Assembly: GCA_030835085.1 (NCBI GenBank) | Contig: JAUQWQ010000221.1 | Coordinates: forward strand, 1 to 32,057 | Reading direction: 5' to 3' | Source of the DNA: Ignavibacteria bacterium | GTDB lineage: Bacteria; Bacteroidota; Ignavibacteria; Tepidaquicellales; OLB5 | Length of the DNA stretch: 32,057 nucleotides | In this document: positions 1-7,529 of the stretch, piece after piece | Layout of the letters: every line of letters starts with the position of its first letter | How positions within the stretch are numbered: the first letter of the stretch is position 1 | Notes under the pieces: model-generated | What the model was told of the DNA's origin: nothing | Databases searched by the model: none | The model's input: the letters and a program-made list of their open reading frames with translations, nothing else | Made by a program: the position numbers and the translations under genes

Positions 1-69
1 GGCGTGTATTTCTACTCGCTTATTACTAATGAGTTTACAGAAACTAAACGTATGGTGTTAATTAAATAA
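1..69 (+). CDS. 3' end of a T9SS cargo gene (partial)
   Basis: Only the last 22 codons and a TAA stop are in the window; the 5' part lies before position 1. The frame reads GVYFYSLI...ETKRMVLIK, which is the final strand pair of a T9SS type A C-terminal sorting domain. The tail is nearly the same as that of the next gene (SGVYFYSLV...ETKRMVLIN), so the two neighbours are likely paralogues or share a recombined tail. The next gene starts 28 bases downstream with no terminator hairpin visible between, so co-transcription is possible. The passenger domain cannot be known from this window. Confidence 0.85.
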   Translation, partial: GVYFYSLITNEFTETKRMVLIK

Positions 70-97
70 AAATTAATTTTTAATTACTAATAACAAT

Positions 98-1510
98 ATG
101 AATAGTTTACATATCTTTATAGCATTGTTTGTTTTAAATATTGCTATTGTAGCTCAAAACAGTTTAAATTCTTCATATGATCCTTTATGTAATTTGTGGT
201 TTGTAACCGGGGGGCGATTACAGACCTCCAGTAGTATGAATCCACCGTTTAACTGGCAATACGTAACTACAGCAGGCAATCATCAAATAACGGATGTTTT
301 TTTTATTGATTCATTACGCGGATGGGTATCACATTCCGGAAACGGCGGATTCAGAACAACAGATAGCGGAATGAACTGGACAGGATTCACTTTCAATGAT
401 ACAAACTTTTCTACAACATACAATGGAACTTATTTCCTGAATCAAAGTACCGGATGGTGTGTTGGCGGATCAAATCAGATAAGAAAAACTACTGATGGAG
501 GGATCAACTGGTTTAAACAATATGGTGTACCGGTAGCGGGTATCGCCAGGTCAGTTTTTTTCTTTGACGCGAATACCGGATGCATTATAGGCAGTAAAAA
601 TTTTCCCTATGTGCCATTTGTGGAAAAAACAACAAACGGCGGAACTAGCTGGTCAGAAATTACTCCTTCAGGTTCCGGTCAGGAATTAAATGATCAATAT
701 TGGTTTGATGCAAATACCGGGTGGATTGCCGGTTATGATGTTCTGCTATATACTTCAAATGGGGGATCAAGTTTTGTTAACTTATTCGCAAATATTCCGC
801 CAACCGGTAACGGACATTCTTCATTGCTTTCAGTTTATTTTATCAATCAGCAAACAGGATGGCTGGGAGTAGCTAATCTTGAAAGAAATAATATTTATAA
901 AACAACAAACGGCGGAGCTAACTGGTTTTTTCAGAATAACCCTGTTTCCCAGGGGGGATGGAACCAGATCAATGATATTAGATTTATTTCTCAGGATACA
1001 GGTTGGGCAGTACATGGTACACCAACCACAGGTGCTATAATGTTTACAAGTAATGGCGGTTTAAACTGGGTTATGGATAATACTCAGAACAACTGGTATG
1101 ACTGCATTGAAATTTACAGCCATTCCAAGATTTGGAGTGGCTCCAGCAACGGAAGGATTTGGTATGCAAATCTCAATGAAATTGTTGGCATTGGGTCAGA
1201 ATCAAATACCTCACCGGAGGAATTTAAACTATATGAAAACTACCCAAACCCATTTAACCCTGTTACAAAAATAAAATTTCAAATTCCCCTACTGGGAGGG
1301 GTGACCGGCGAAGCCGGGCGGGGTGTGTTCACTAAGATAATAATTTACGATCTTCTCGGCCGTGAAGTAACAACCCTTGTAAACGAGCAGCTAAAACCCG
1401 GGGGTTATTCAGTTGATTGGGATGGCTCGGGATTTGCAAGCGGCGTATATTTCTATTCACTTGTAACTGATGGGTTTACAGAAACTAAACGTATGGTATT
1501 GATTAATTAA
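98..1510 (+). CDS. Ycf48-like beta-propeller protein with T9SS sorting domain
   Basis: A 470-residue secreted protein. Residues 1-19 form a signal peptide (MNSLHIFIALFVL..). Residues about 30-360 carry repeated blades with the signature 'TTDGGxNW/TTNGGxxW' followed by 'F.D.NTGW..G', as in Ycf48/BNR-type propellers. Residues about 375-470 are the T9SS sorting tail (ENYPNPFNPVTKIKF, YDLLGREVTTL, SGVYFYSL, ETKRMVLIN). The resemblance to Ycf48 is structural and gives no reason to infer a photosystem role. The tail carries an unusual GC-rich insert encoding LLGGVTGEAGRGV between two conserved strands. No Shine-Dalgarno sequence is visible before the ATG. A strong hairpin follows the stop. Ligand and function are unknown; an adhesin or surface scaffold is the usual guess. 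Confidence 0.85.
   Translation: MNSLHIFIALFVLNIAIVAQNSLNSSYDPLCNLWFVTGGRLQTSSSMNPPFNWQYVTTAGNHQITDVFFIDSLRGWVSHSGNGGFRTTDSGMNWTGFTFNDTNFSTTYNGTYFLNQSTGWCVGGSNQIRKTTDGGINWFKQYGVPVAGIARSVFFFDANTGCIIGSKNFPYVPFVEKTTNGGTSWSEITPSGSGQELNDQYWFDANTGWIAGYDVLLYTSNGGSSFVNLFANIPPTGNGHSSLLSVYFINQQTGWLGVANLERNNIYKTTNGGANWFFQNNPVSQGGWNQINDIRFISQDTGWAVHGTPTTGAIMFTSNGGLNWVMDNTQNNWYDCIEIYSHSKIWSGSSNGRIWYANLNEIVGIGSESNTSPEEFKLYENYPNPFNPVTKIKFQIPLLGGVTGEAGRGVFTKIIIYDLLGREVTTLVNEQLKPGGYSVDWDGSGFASGVYFYSLVTDGFTETKRMVLIN
1285..1325. repeat. GC-rich palindromic insert inside the sorting domain
   Basis: In an AT-rich gene this 41-base stretch is strongly G/C-rich. It folds into two small hairpins: CCCCT (1286-1290) pairs with AGGGG (1297-1301), and CCGGC (1305-1309) pairs with GCCGG (1313-1317). 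It is in frame and adds roughly 13 residues to a loop of the tail that is short in the other tails here. It looks like a small palindromic repeat inserted into coding DNA. No second copy was found in the window. Confidence 0.5.
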
Positions 1511-1512
1511 AT

Positions 1513-1553
1513 ATTCATCCGATGACTTTGGAGTCATCGGATGAATGAATTTT
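1513..1553. terminator. Bidirectional terminator between convergent genes
   Basis: A perfect 15-bp inverted repeat (1513-1527 with 1532-1546) with the 4-base loop TTGG is followed by TTTT on the plus strand. It sits 2 bases after the stop of the propeller gene and 23 bases past the stop of gcvH, which converges from the other side. It probably stops both transcripts. Confidence 0.8.
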
Positions 1554-1569
1554 CGCTTAGGATAATAAA

Positions 1570-1950
1570 CTACCCGCCAATAAGATTTTTATATTCTTCA
1601 GGTGAAAGCAGTGAATCAAGGTCACCCATATTTGAAATATCTATCTTAACCAGCCAGCCTGCGCCGTATGGATCCTGGTTTATACTTGCGGGATTATCAT
1701 TTACCGCAGAATTGAATTCTGTGATTTTACCTGATACAGGCGCGTACATATCGCTTACCGTCTTAACAGCTTCAATAGTGCCGAATGTATCACCCATAGC
1801 TACATCACTGCCGACAGTTGTAACATCAATATAGATTATATCGCCAAGCTCACCCTGTGCATAATCTGTTACACCAACGGTGCCAATGTTGCCTTCAACT
1901 TTTACCCATTCATGTTCTTTTGTGTACTTTAAACCTTCTGGAATATTCAT
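1570..1950 (-). CDS. gcvH: Glycine cleavage system H protein
   Basis: The 126-residue length is typical of the family. GcvH carries the aminomethyl group on a lipoyl arm between the P, T and L proteins of the glycine cleavage complex. The lipoylation site is visible as GTIEAVKTVSDMYAP, with Lys63 as the modified residue, preceded by the usual N-terminal 'GLKYTKEHEWVKVEG' and followed by the 'NDNPASINQDPYGAGWLVKI' stretch. The ATG start fits family ends. No gcvT or gcvP is in the window, so the complex is encoded in several places. The gene lies 53 bases downstream of the phosphatase gene on the same strand and may share its transcript. Confidence 0.95.
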   Translation of the reverse strand: MNIPEGLKYTKEHEWVKVEGNIGTVGVTDYAQGELGDIIYIDVTTVGSDVAMGDTFGTIEAVKTVSDMYAPVSGKITEFNSAVNDNPASINQDPYGAGWLVKIDISNMGDLDSLLSPEEYKNLIGG

Positions 1951-2003
1951 TTTATTAAAATATTAAATTTGTAAATGATTCGTTATTTTATTTATTGTTA
2001 AAG

Positions 2004-3257
2004 CTATTTAACTCTTTTTATCACAACAATTGTTTTATCATCAGAATACTTTCCGCGATTGGAAAACTTCTGAACATCTTCTATTATATGAGCGCAGATC
2101 TCTTTTGCAGTAAAATTCTTACTGTTTAAAATTACTTCCTTCAGCCGGTCCTCTCCATAGAATTCAAATTTAGTGTTGGCCGCCTCTACAATTCCGTCTG
2201 TATAAAGTACAACAACATCATTCTTGCTTAAGTATAAAGAATCAGTATTGTAATCCTGCTCAGGTGCAGGTCCAAGCACGGGACCCGTTGCATCAAGAGT
2301 TTCCATACTATTTGTTTCGTAGTTCAGATGTATCGGCGGATTGTGGCCTGCATTTACATATAAACACAAACCCTTGGTATCTTTATACAGCTCCATATAA
2401 AAGAGCGTTAAAAATCTTTCATCGGGGAAGACCCTGTGTACAAGACTGTTAATTTTTTTCATAACAGCGGTCATTTTCAGCTCATTTTCGGTTCCCATTT
2501 TAAGTGCGCCTGATACATACAGCGCCTGCGCAGCCGCAGAAAATCCTTTTGAAGCGGCATCGCCTATGGCAATTCCAAGCTTGTCTTTTTCATTGCCAAA
2601 GGTCAGGTAATCAAAAAAATCACCGCCTACTATTCTATCAGGTATAGATATACCGAAAATTTCATAATTAGCAAAGCTGTATTCATGTTCAGGCAAAATG
2701 CTTCTCTGAATATCACGTGCTTTGACGAGGTCTTTTTCTATTGCTCTTGCTTTGGTTTCTATTCCCCTGGTACGAAGCATGGAGCTGACTGATGTACTGA
2801 TGATATTCATAGTATTCATCAGGTTTATGTTCATATCCCGGGAATTGAATGCCATAATGTACTGGTATAAATACTGGTCCTTACCTGAAGCGTCCTTGAT
2901 CTTAAATCTATCGCCGATTCCCGTAGCAGAATAAAGATGAATACCCAGGTTACTTAGATATTTATCGGTCTCTTTAGCTAAAACAGAACGGTTCTTCCCG
3001 ACTTCATAAAAGATAGGATAATCAGCAAGCTTTAAAGCGTAACCTTTTCTTATCTTTTCTACCTCACCATGCTGCTCTGCCATGATGTAATTCGTTTTAC
3101 TGTCGTTTAGCTCCCAAAGCCTGCCGCCGGTAATTTCTATATTTTCGTGATTGATAACTTCTTTAAGCACATAGCTCAGCAGCTGTTTATCGCTTTCAAA
3201 ATCAGGGAAGTGCTTAAACGCGCTTTCAAGTGTTTTATATAATTTACGCTGTTCCAA
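2004..3257 (-). CDS. SpoIIE/RsbU-type PP2C serine phosphatase with N-terminal sensor-like region
   Basis: A 417-residue soluble protein. Residues about 170-417 form a PP2C-like SpoIIE domain: ARDIQRSILPE linker, GGDFFDY (211-217, metal-binding Asp213), IGDAASKG (231-238), NAGHNPP (302-308), YTDGIVEA (352-359) and the terminal SDDKT (405-409). Family members dephosphorylate anti-sigma-factor antagonists in partner-switching. Residues 1-165 have no motif I can name and may be a GAF-like sensor. The start is TTG: the codons upstream reach a TAG stop within four codons and the next Met is at residue 59, which would cut the N-terminal region. No anti-sigma factor or STAS partner is in the window, so its target is unknown. 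Confidence 0.88.
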   Translation of the reverse strand: MEQRKLYKTLESAFKHFPDFESDKQLLSYVLKEVINHENIEITGGRLWELNDSKTNYIMAEQHGEVEKIRKGYALKLADYPIFYEVGKNRSVLAKETDKYLSNLGIHLYSATGIGDRFKIKDASGKDQYLYQYIMAFNSRDMNINLMNTMNIISTSVSSMLRTRGIETKARAIEKDLVKARDIQRSILPEHEYSFANYEIFGISIPDRIVGGDFFDYLTFGNEKDKLGIAIGDAASKGFSAAAQALYVSGALKMGTENELKMTAVMKKINSLVHRVFPDERFLTLFYMELYKDTKGLCLYVNAGHNPPIHLNYETNSMETLDATGPVLGPAPEQDYNTDSLYLSKNDVVVLYTDGIVEAANTKFEFYGEDRLKEVILNSKNFTAKEICAHIIEDVQKFSNRGKYSDDKTIVVIKRVK

Positions 3258-3334
3258 TAAATTTATCTATGAATTAAAACCCGTTGGTTCTATGATGGAT
3301 TTTTTTGTTTATTTGCTTAAACCTTTTTACTGTT

Positions 3335-4237
3335 TTAATCTTCCTTTATAAGTTTCTTTTCTTTATAAAGCTGCCCCATTTCAGCACCAATAACAAATGT
3401 AAATGATGAATAGTACAGCCAGAAAATTACTGCTACAATCGCAGCATATGCCCCGTAAACGCGCTGGTAATTGGCAAATGAAACCAGATAAAAAATGAAT
3501 ATGTATTTCAGTGTTTCGTAAAGAATTGCAGCAGTGATGCTTGAAATTAAAGCTACTTTCTGGCTCACAAAACCCTGCGGTACAAGTTTAAATATTAAAT
3601 AGAACATTATAAATGTAAATATGAGTCCAATAAAATGCGTTAACAGGGTACTGGTAAAACCAAGATTCAGAATAGCATCCCCGAAGAAGGATTTATCGAT
3701 TGCCTGGAAAATTGAAAGTATAAAAGTTGATGAAAATGACAGCAAAAATACAATCAGAATCAGAAAAACCATACCAATATCACGCAGTTTGACCCATAAA
3801 TAGAACGTATCACTCCGGGTTTTGTATATCCTGTTCAGTACATCCCGGATTGTACTGAAAAGCCCGCTGGCTGTCCATAAAATACCTATGGAGCCGATTA
3901 TAGCTGTTAAAGTAGAATTATTCGAAAGTTCATCTATTGCGCCGAGTATCAGGTTCATTATTTTAACTTTGAACTCGGGTGTTAAGCCAACAGCTTTGTT
4001 CAGCGCGTCATTTAGATAAACTTCCGCGCCTTCTCTTTGAAGGTAAATACCAAGAATTGATGTAAGTATAAGTGTAATAGGGATTATACAAATTATTATA
4101 TTGAATGCAATACTGGCTGACATGATCCACACATGGTCTTCATCAAATTTATTGTAGAACCCTATGGCATAATACTTCAGCTCTTCATAGATCTTTCTGA
4201 AGTTTATCAGTTTTTTATTGGGGCCGGGTTTTTTCAA
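3335..4237 (-). CDS. YihY/BrkB family integral membrane protein
   Basis: A 300-residue protein with about six hydrophobic segments (near residues 40-60, 108-128, 150-176, 192-216, 230-252 and 262-286), charged ends and the conserved segment 'IGILWTASGLFSTIRDVLNRIY', typical of the YihY/BrkB family, once misnamed ribonuclease BN. Molecular function is unproven for the family. The start codon is TTG, sharing TTGA with the stop of hutH, and AGGA lies about 8 bases upstream. This points to translational coupling with hutH. The next in-frame Met is near residue 39, after the cytosolic N-terminus, so TTG is preferred. Confidence 0.85.
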   Translation of the reverse strand: MKKPGPNKKLINFRKIYEELKYYAIGFYNKFDEDHVWIMSASIAFNIIICIIPITLILTSILGIYLQREGAEVYLNDALNKAVGLTPEFKVKIMNLILGAIDELSNNSTLTAIIGSIGILWTASGLFSTIRDVLNRIYKTRSDTFYLWVKLRDIGMVFLILIVFLLSFSSTFILSIFQAIDKSFFGDAILNLGFTSTLLTHFIGLIFTFIMFYLIFKLVPQGFVSQKVALISSITAAILYETLKYIFIFYLVSFANYQRVYGAYAAIVAVIFWLYYSSFTFVIGAEMGQLYKEKKLIKED

Positions 4238-5763
4238 GAAAGTTTTCCTGCGGATTTTTCTATGTTTTCAATGAATCCTTGGCGGAATATTACATCACAA
4301 ACCGCATTGATTTGCTCACTCATCAGTATATCTTCATCAATATGTTTCACATTCTGTCGGATTGCATTATATGCAGTTCCCGTACCTTTGCCGCATTTGA
4401 GCGGCTTTAAAAAATCAATACCCTGGCATGAACAAAGAATTTCAATTGCTATAATTTTTTCGGTGTTATTCAGTACTTCAAAACATTTTCTTGCGGCAAT
4501 GCTCCCTAGTGAGTTATGGTCTTCCTGGTTTGCGCTTGTGGGAATGGAATCAACTGAAGCGGGATGTGATAAAACCTTATTCTCGGAAACAAGCGAAGCT
4601 GCGGTATATTGCGCTATCATTAAGCCTGAATTTAACCCGCCCTTTGCGGTTAAGAACCGCGGCAAGCCGCTGAGGGAGCCATCCACAAGCCTTGCTGTTC
4701 TGCGCTCACTGATATTGCCAAGTTCACTCAATGCTATTTTCAGGAAATCCATTACCAGAGCAACCGGCTCTCCGTGGAAATTCCCTCCTTCAATATGCTC
4801 ATTAGATTTTGCAAAAATTAACGGATTATCTGTTGCGGAGTTAATTTCAGTTTCAATTACTTTATTTACATACTCAATTGTATCTTTCACCGCGCCGTGT
4901 ACCTGCGGCATGCATCTTAATGAGTATGCATCCTGTACTTTTCCGCAATCAATATGTGATAGCCTTATTTTACTGTTCTTAAGAAGTTTTCTAAGATTAG
5001 CTGCAGTGTTGATCTGTCCGGTGTGTGGTCTTACCCGCTGCAATTTATCACTGAAAGCAGTATCAGTGCCCTTTAATGCTTCTATACTTAATGCTCCTGA
5101 AATATCAGCAAGCTTTGAAAGCCTTTTCGCGCGGTAAAGAACTTCAACACCAAATGCGCTCATCATCTGGGTACCGTTTATTAATGCAAGCCCTTCTTTT
5201 GCGCTAAGCCTGAATGGCCGCAGGCCATGCTCAGCAAGTACATGTTTTGCAGGCAGCAGTTCACTTCCAAAGTATGCGTAGCCTTCACCAATCACAACAC
5301 CTGCAAGATGCGAGAGCGGAGCAAGATCACCTGATGAACCAACAGAACCCTGCGAAGGAATATATGCGGTTATACCGAGATTAAAGATCTTAATGAGCTG
5401 CTCAACTAGCTCAAGCCTTACGCCGCTGTAACCTTTTACAAGTGAGTTTATCCTTAACAGCAGCATAAGTCTTACAATATTCCTCGGCAGGGGTTCACCA
5501 ACTCCGGCTGAGTGCGAAATGATCAGATTATGCTGAAGTTTTTCAATATCATTCTGCGGAATCTTTACATCCTTGAATTCACCAAACCCGGTAGTTACGC
5601 CGTAAATGACCTCATCATTTTTTATCCATTTTTCAATTACATTTCGTGAGTTTTTGATCTTTGTAATGGTGTTGTTTGATATGCCTATTTCCAGGTTCTT
5701 ATCAACTATTTCTCTGGCTTGTGAAATCGTCAGATTTTCGCCGTTTAGCAGTATTTTCTTCAT
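4234..5763 (-). CDS. hutH: Histidine ammonia-lyase (MIO enzyme)
   Basis: A 509-residue enzyme that deaminates L-histidine to trans-urocanate, the first step of histidine use. Tyr54 lies in YGVTTGFG. The selectivity motif is Ser83-His84 in 'IISHSAGVGEPL'; Ser-His at this place is the histidine type, while Phe-Leu or His-Leu marks phenylalanine or tyrosine lyases. The cofactor loop is GSVGSSGDLAPLSH, so the MIO tripeptide is Ser143-Ser144-Gly145 rather than Ala-Ser-Gly. Further family signatures are NGTQMMSAFG, QDAYSLRCMPQVHG and the C-terminal 'SANQEDHNSLG'. No hutU, hutI or hutF is in the window. It overlaps yihY by four bases. A TATATTTG box (plus-strand 5769-5776) lies just 5 bases before the ATG. 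Confidence 0.92.
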   Translation of the reverse strand: MKKILLNGENLTISQAREIVDKNLEIGISNNTITKIKNSRNVIEKWIKNDEVIYGVTTGFGEFKDVKIPQNDIEKLQHNLIISHSAGVGEPLPRNIVRLMLLLRINSLVKGYSGVRLELVEQLIKIFNLGITAYIPSQGSVGSSGDLAPLSHLAGVVIGEGYAYFGSELLPAKHVLAEHGLRPFRLSAKEGLALINGTQMMSAFGVEVLYRAKRLSKLADISGALSIEALKGTDTAFSDKLQRVRPHTGQINTAANLRKLLKNSKIRLSHIDCGKVQDAYSLRCMPQVHGAVKDTIEYVNKVIETEINSATDNPLIFAKSNEHIEGGNFHGEPVALVMDFLKIALSELGNISERRTARLVDGSLSGLPRFLTAKGGLNSGLMIAQYTAASLVSENKVLSHPASVDSIPTSANQEDHNSLGSIAARKCFEVLNNTEKIIAIEILCSCQGIDFLKPLKCGKGTGTAYNAIRQNVKHIDEDILMSEQINAVCDVIFRQGFIENIEKSAGKLS

Positions 5764-5816
5764 ATCTACAAATATAATTTAATATGTTTAAACATTAAAG
5801 ATAATAAGAATTTAGC

Positions 5817-5845
5817 TTGAAATATCAATATTATTTATTTAAGTT
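5817..5845 (+). promoter_or_regulatory. Possible promoter for the SBBP-repeat cargo gene
   Basis: TTGAAA (5817-5822) and TAAGTT (5840-5845) are separated by 17 bases, about 70 bases before the ATG at 5915. The right-hand box also partly fits the Bacteroidota TAnnTTTG element. The region is AT-rich, so chance matches are likely. Confidence 0.3.
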
Positions 5846-5914
5846 TAAGATAAGATAAATCATATTTATCTAGTTAATTAATTAATTTACTTATTAACTT
5901 AAAATACCTTGATC

Positions 5915-7516
5915 ATGAAAATCCTTCTTTTAGTATTATCACTGTTTATCCTGCCAATTGTTAACTCTCAAACCAATTTAGATTGGGCAAAAGATTATAA
6001 ATATTCCAATATTTCAAATGATGCCCCGACAGTTATGAAACTTGACAGGCATGGTTCAATTTATGTTTTAGGTAATTCTAATTTAGAAAATTCCGGTTAT
6101 TTCAGCCTGCTAAAATATAATTCTGCCGGAAACTTGCTCTGGAGCAAAAACTACGGAATGCCTGTAACAGAAGGTTTGGTTTCTGCAACCTCAATGGTCA
6201 TCGATACTGGGGGGAGCATTTATATTGCGGGTGAATATAATTCCAAACTTCTGACTTTGAAATATAACAGCGATGGAATTCTTATTTGGTCAAGATATTA
6301 CAGCGAGCAGGGTAACGACTCTAATCTAACTGGTGGCAGAATAATTATCAGCAGATCTGGTTCACTTATAGTATCATCAACCATAGGATCTGACGGAAAA
6401 ATCATAATTTTGAAATATGATGTATCCGGAAATCTAATATGGGCTAAGAAGTTAAATCAATTTTCCAGAAATTATTACGGTGCTTACAGGCTTGCGGAAG
6501 ATTTAAATAGTAATATTTATGTAGCAGGAAAAACAGCTGCAACCATTAACACTACAGACTATTTATTGATAAAACTTGATTACGAAGGCAACTATCTTTG
6601 GTCAAAACGACAAATATCGGGTGATTATCCGGGACCATCGCCGAAAATGGTTGTTTATAATAATATGATTTATATAGGGGGTAATTATTTAAATGCTTAT
6701 TCCCAGAAATTTTTAAAATTGGTAAAATACAATTCAAATGGTGAAATTGTATGGGAAATCACTGACTCAGGAACAATATTGGATGAAAATGAAACCAAAG
6801 ATATCATTGTTGATGCATCATCTAACGTTTATATAACAGGCATTAACAGAAATAACGGTTCGGGGATTGACTGTGTGACTCTGAAATATAATGAATCAGG
6901 GGATTTGCTTTGGAAAAAAACATACGATTCCGGAATCAATAATTCGGAGTTCGGCGATAAAATTACGTTAGATATTGAAGGAAATGTCTATGTCGGAGGT
7001 TCTTCAATTAATTCTGTCATAAACGGTAACGACTATTTAATTTTAAAATATGATAACAATGGTAATTTTAAATGGAAGCAGATTTACAACGGTTCCGGAA
7101 ATAGTACTGATTATTTAAGAGATATTGCAGTTGATGTTAACGGATCAGTATACATAACAGGTTGGACATCGTCGGGATTCTCCAGCTTTACTACTCTGAA
7201 ATATTCTCAGGTAATTGGCATAGATCCTGTATCTTCTGAAATCCCTTCTCAATTTTCACTTTCTCAAAATTATCCAAATCCTTTCAATCCGGCAACAAAA
7301 ATAAAATTTGCGATTCCCTTTGGCTATTCTTCTCAGACAATACTTTCTGTGTATGATATCCTCGGCCGGGAGGTCGCAGTATTGGTAAATGAGCAGCTAA
7401 GGCCCGGAAAATATGAAGTTGACTGGGATGCATCAGCCTTCCCAAGTGGTGTGTATTTTTATAAACTAGTTTTGTCAGATATAAAGGAAACAAAGAAAAT
7501 GGTATTAGTAAAATAA
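5915..7516 (+). CDS. SBBP-repeat beta-propeller protein with T9SS sorting domain
   Basis: A 533-residue secreted protein. The chosen ATG gives MKILLLVLSLFILPIVNSQ, a clean signal peptide; a TTG two codons earlier is less likely. Residues about 25-430 hold some seven repeats of the type 'LKYNxxGxxxWxKxY' alternating with 'D..GNVYVxGxS', which matches the SBBP (beta-propeller) repeat. Residues about 440-533 are the sorting tail (SQNYPNPFNPATKIKF, YDILGREVAVL, SGVYFYKL, ETKKMVLVK). The gene ends 13 bases before the next cargo gene, with which it shares a 39-base identical stretch in the tail. No Shine-Dalgarno sequence is visible. Cargo function is unknown. Confidence 0.85.
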   Translation: MKILLLVLSLFILPIVNSQTNLDWAKDYKYSNISNDAPTVMKLDRHGSIYVLGNSNLENSGYFSLLKYNSAGNLLWSKNYGMPVTEGLVSATSMVIDTGGSIYIAGEYNSKLLTLKYNSDGILIWSRYYSEQGNDSNLTGGRIIISRSGSLIVSSTIGSDGKIIILKYDVSGNLIWAKKLNQFSRNYYGAYRLAEDLNSNIYVAGKTAATINTTDYLLIKLDYEGNYLWSKRQISGDYPGPSPKMVVYNNMIYIGGNYLNAYSQKFLKLVKYNSNGEIVWEITDSGTILDENETKDIIVDASSNVYITGINRNNGSGIDCVTLKYNESGDLLWKKTYDSGINNSEFGDKITLDIEGNVYVGGSSINSVINGNDYLILKYDNNGNFKWKQIYNGSGNSTDYLRDIAVDVNGSVYITGWTSSGFSSFTTLKYSQVIGIDPVSSEIPSQFSLSQNYPNPFNPATKIKFAIPFGYSSQTILSVYDILGREVAVLVNEQLRPGKYEVDWDASAFPSGVYFYKLVLSDIKETKKMVLVK

Positions 7517-7529
7517 ATTGATATAATTT

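Noticed and set aside
98-1510. A photosynthesis role for the Ycf48-like proteins
   Set aside because: The likeness is that of a repeat fold. Signal peptides and T9SS tails show that these are exported proteins, and no photosystem gene is near.
1541-1834. Plus-strand frame beginning inside the terminator and running through gcvH
   Set aside because: It is antisense to gcvH, which has its lipoyl-lysine motif on the other strand, and it starts within a hairpin.
4133-5137. A long plus-strand open frame (334 codons) opposite hutH
   Set aside because: It lies wholly antisense to hutH and the yihY start, both strongly supported by conserved motifs. Its translation shows no recognisable domain.
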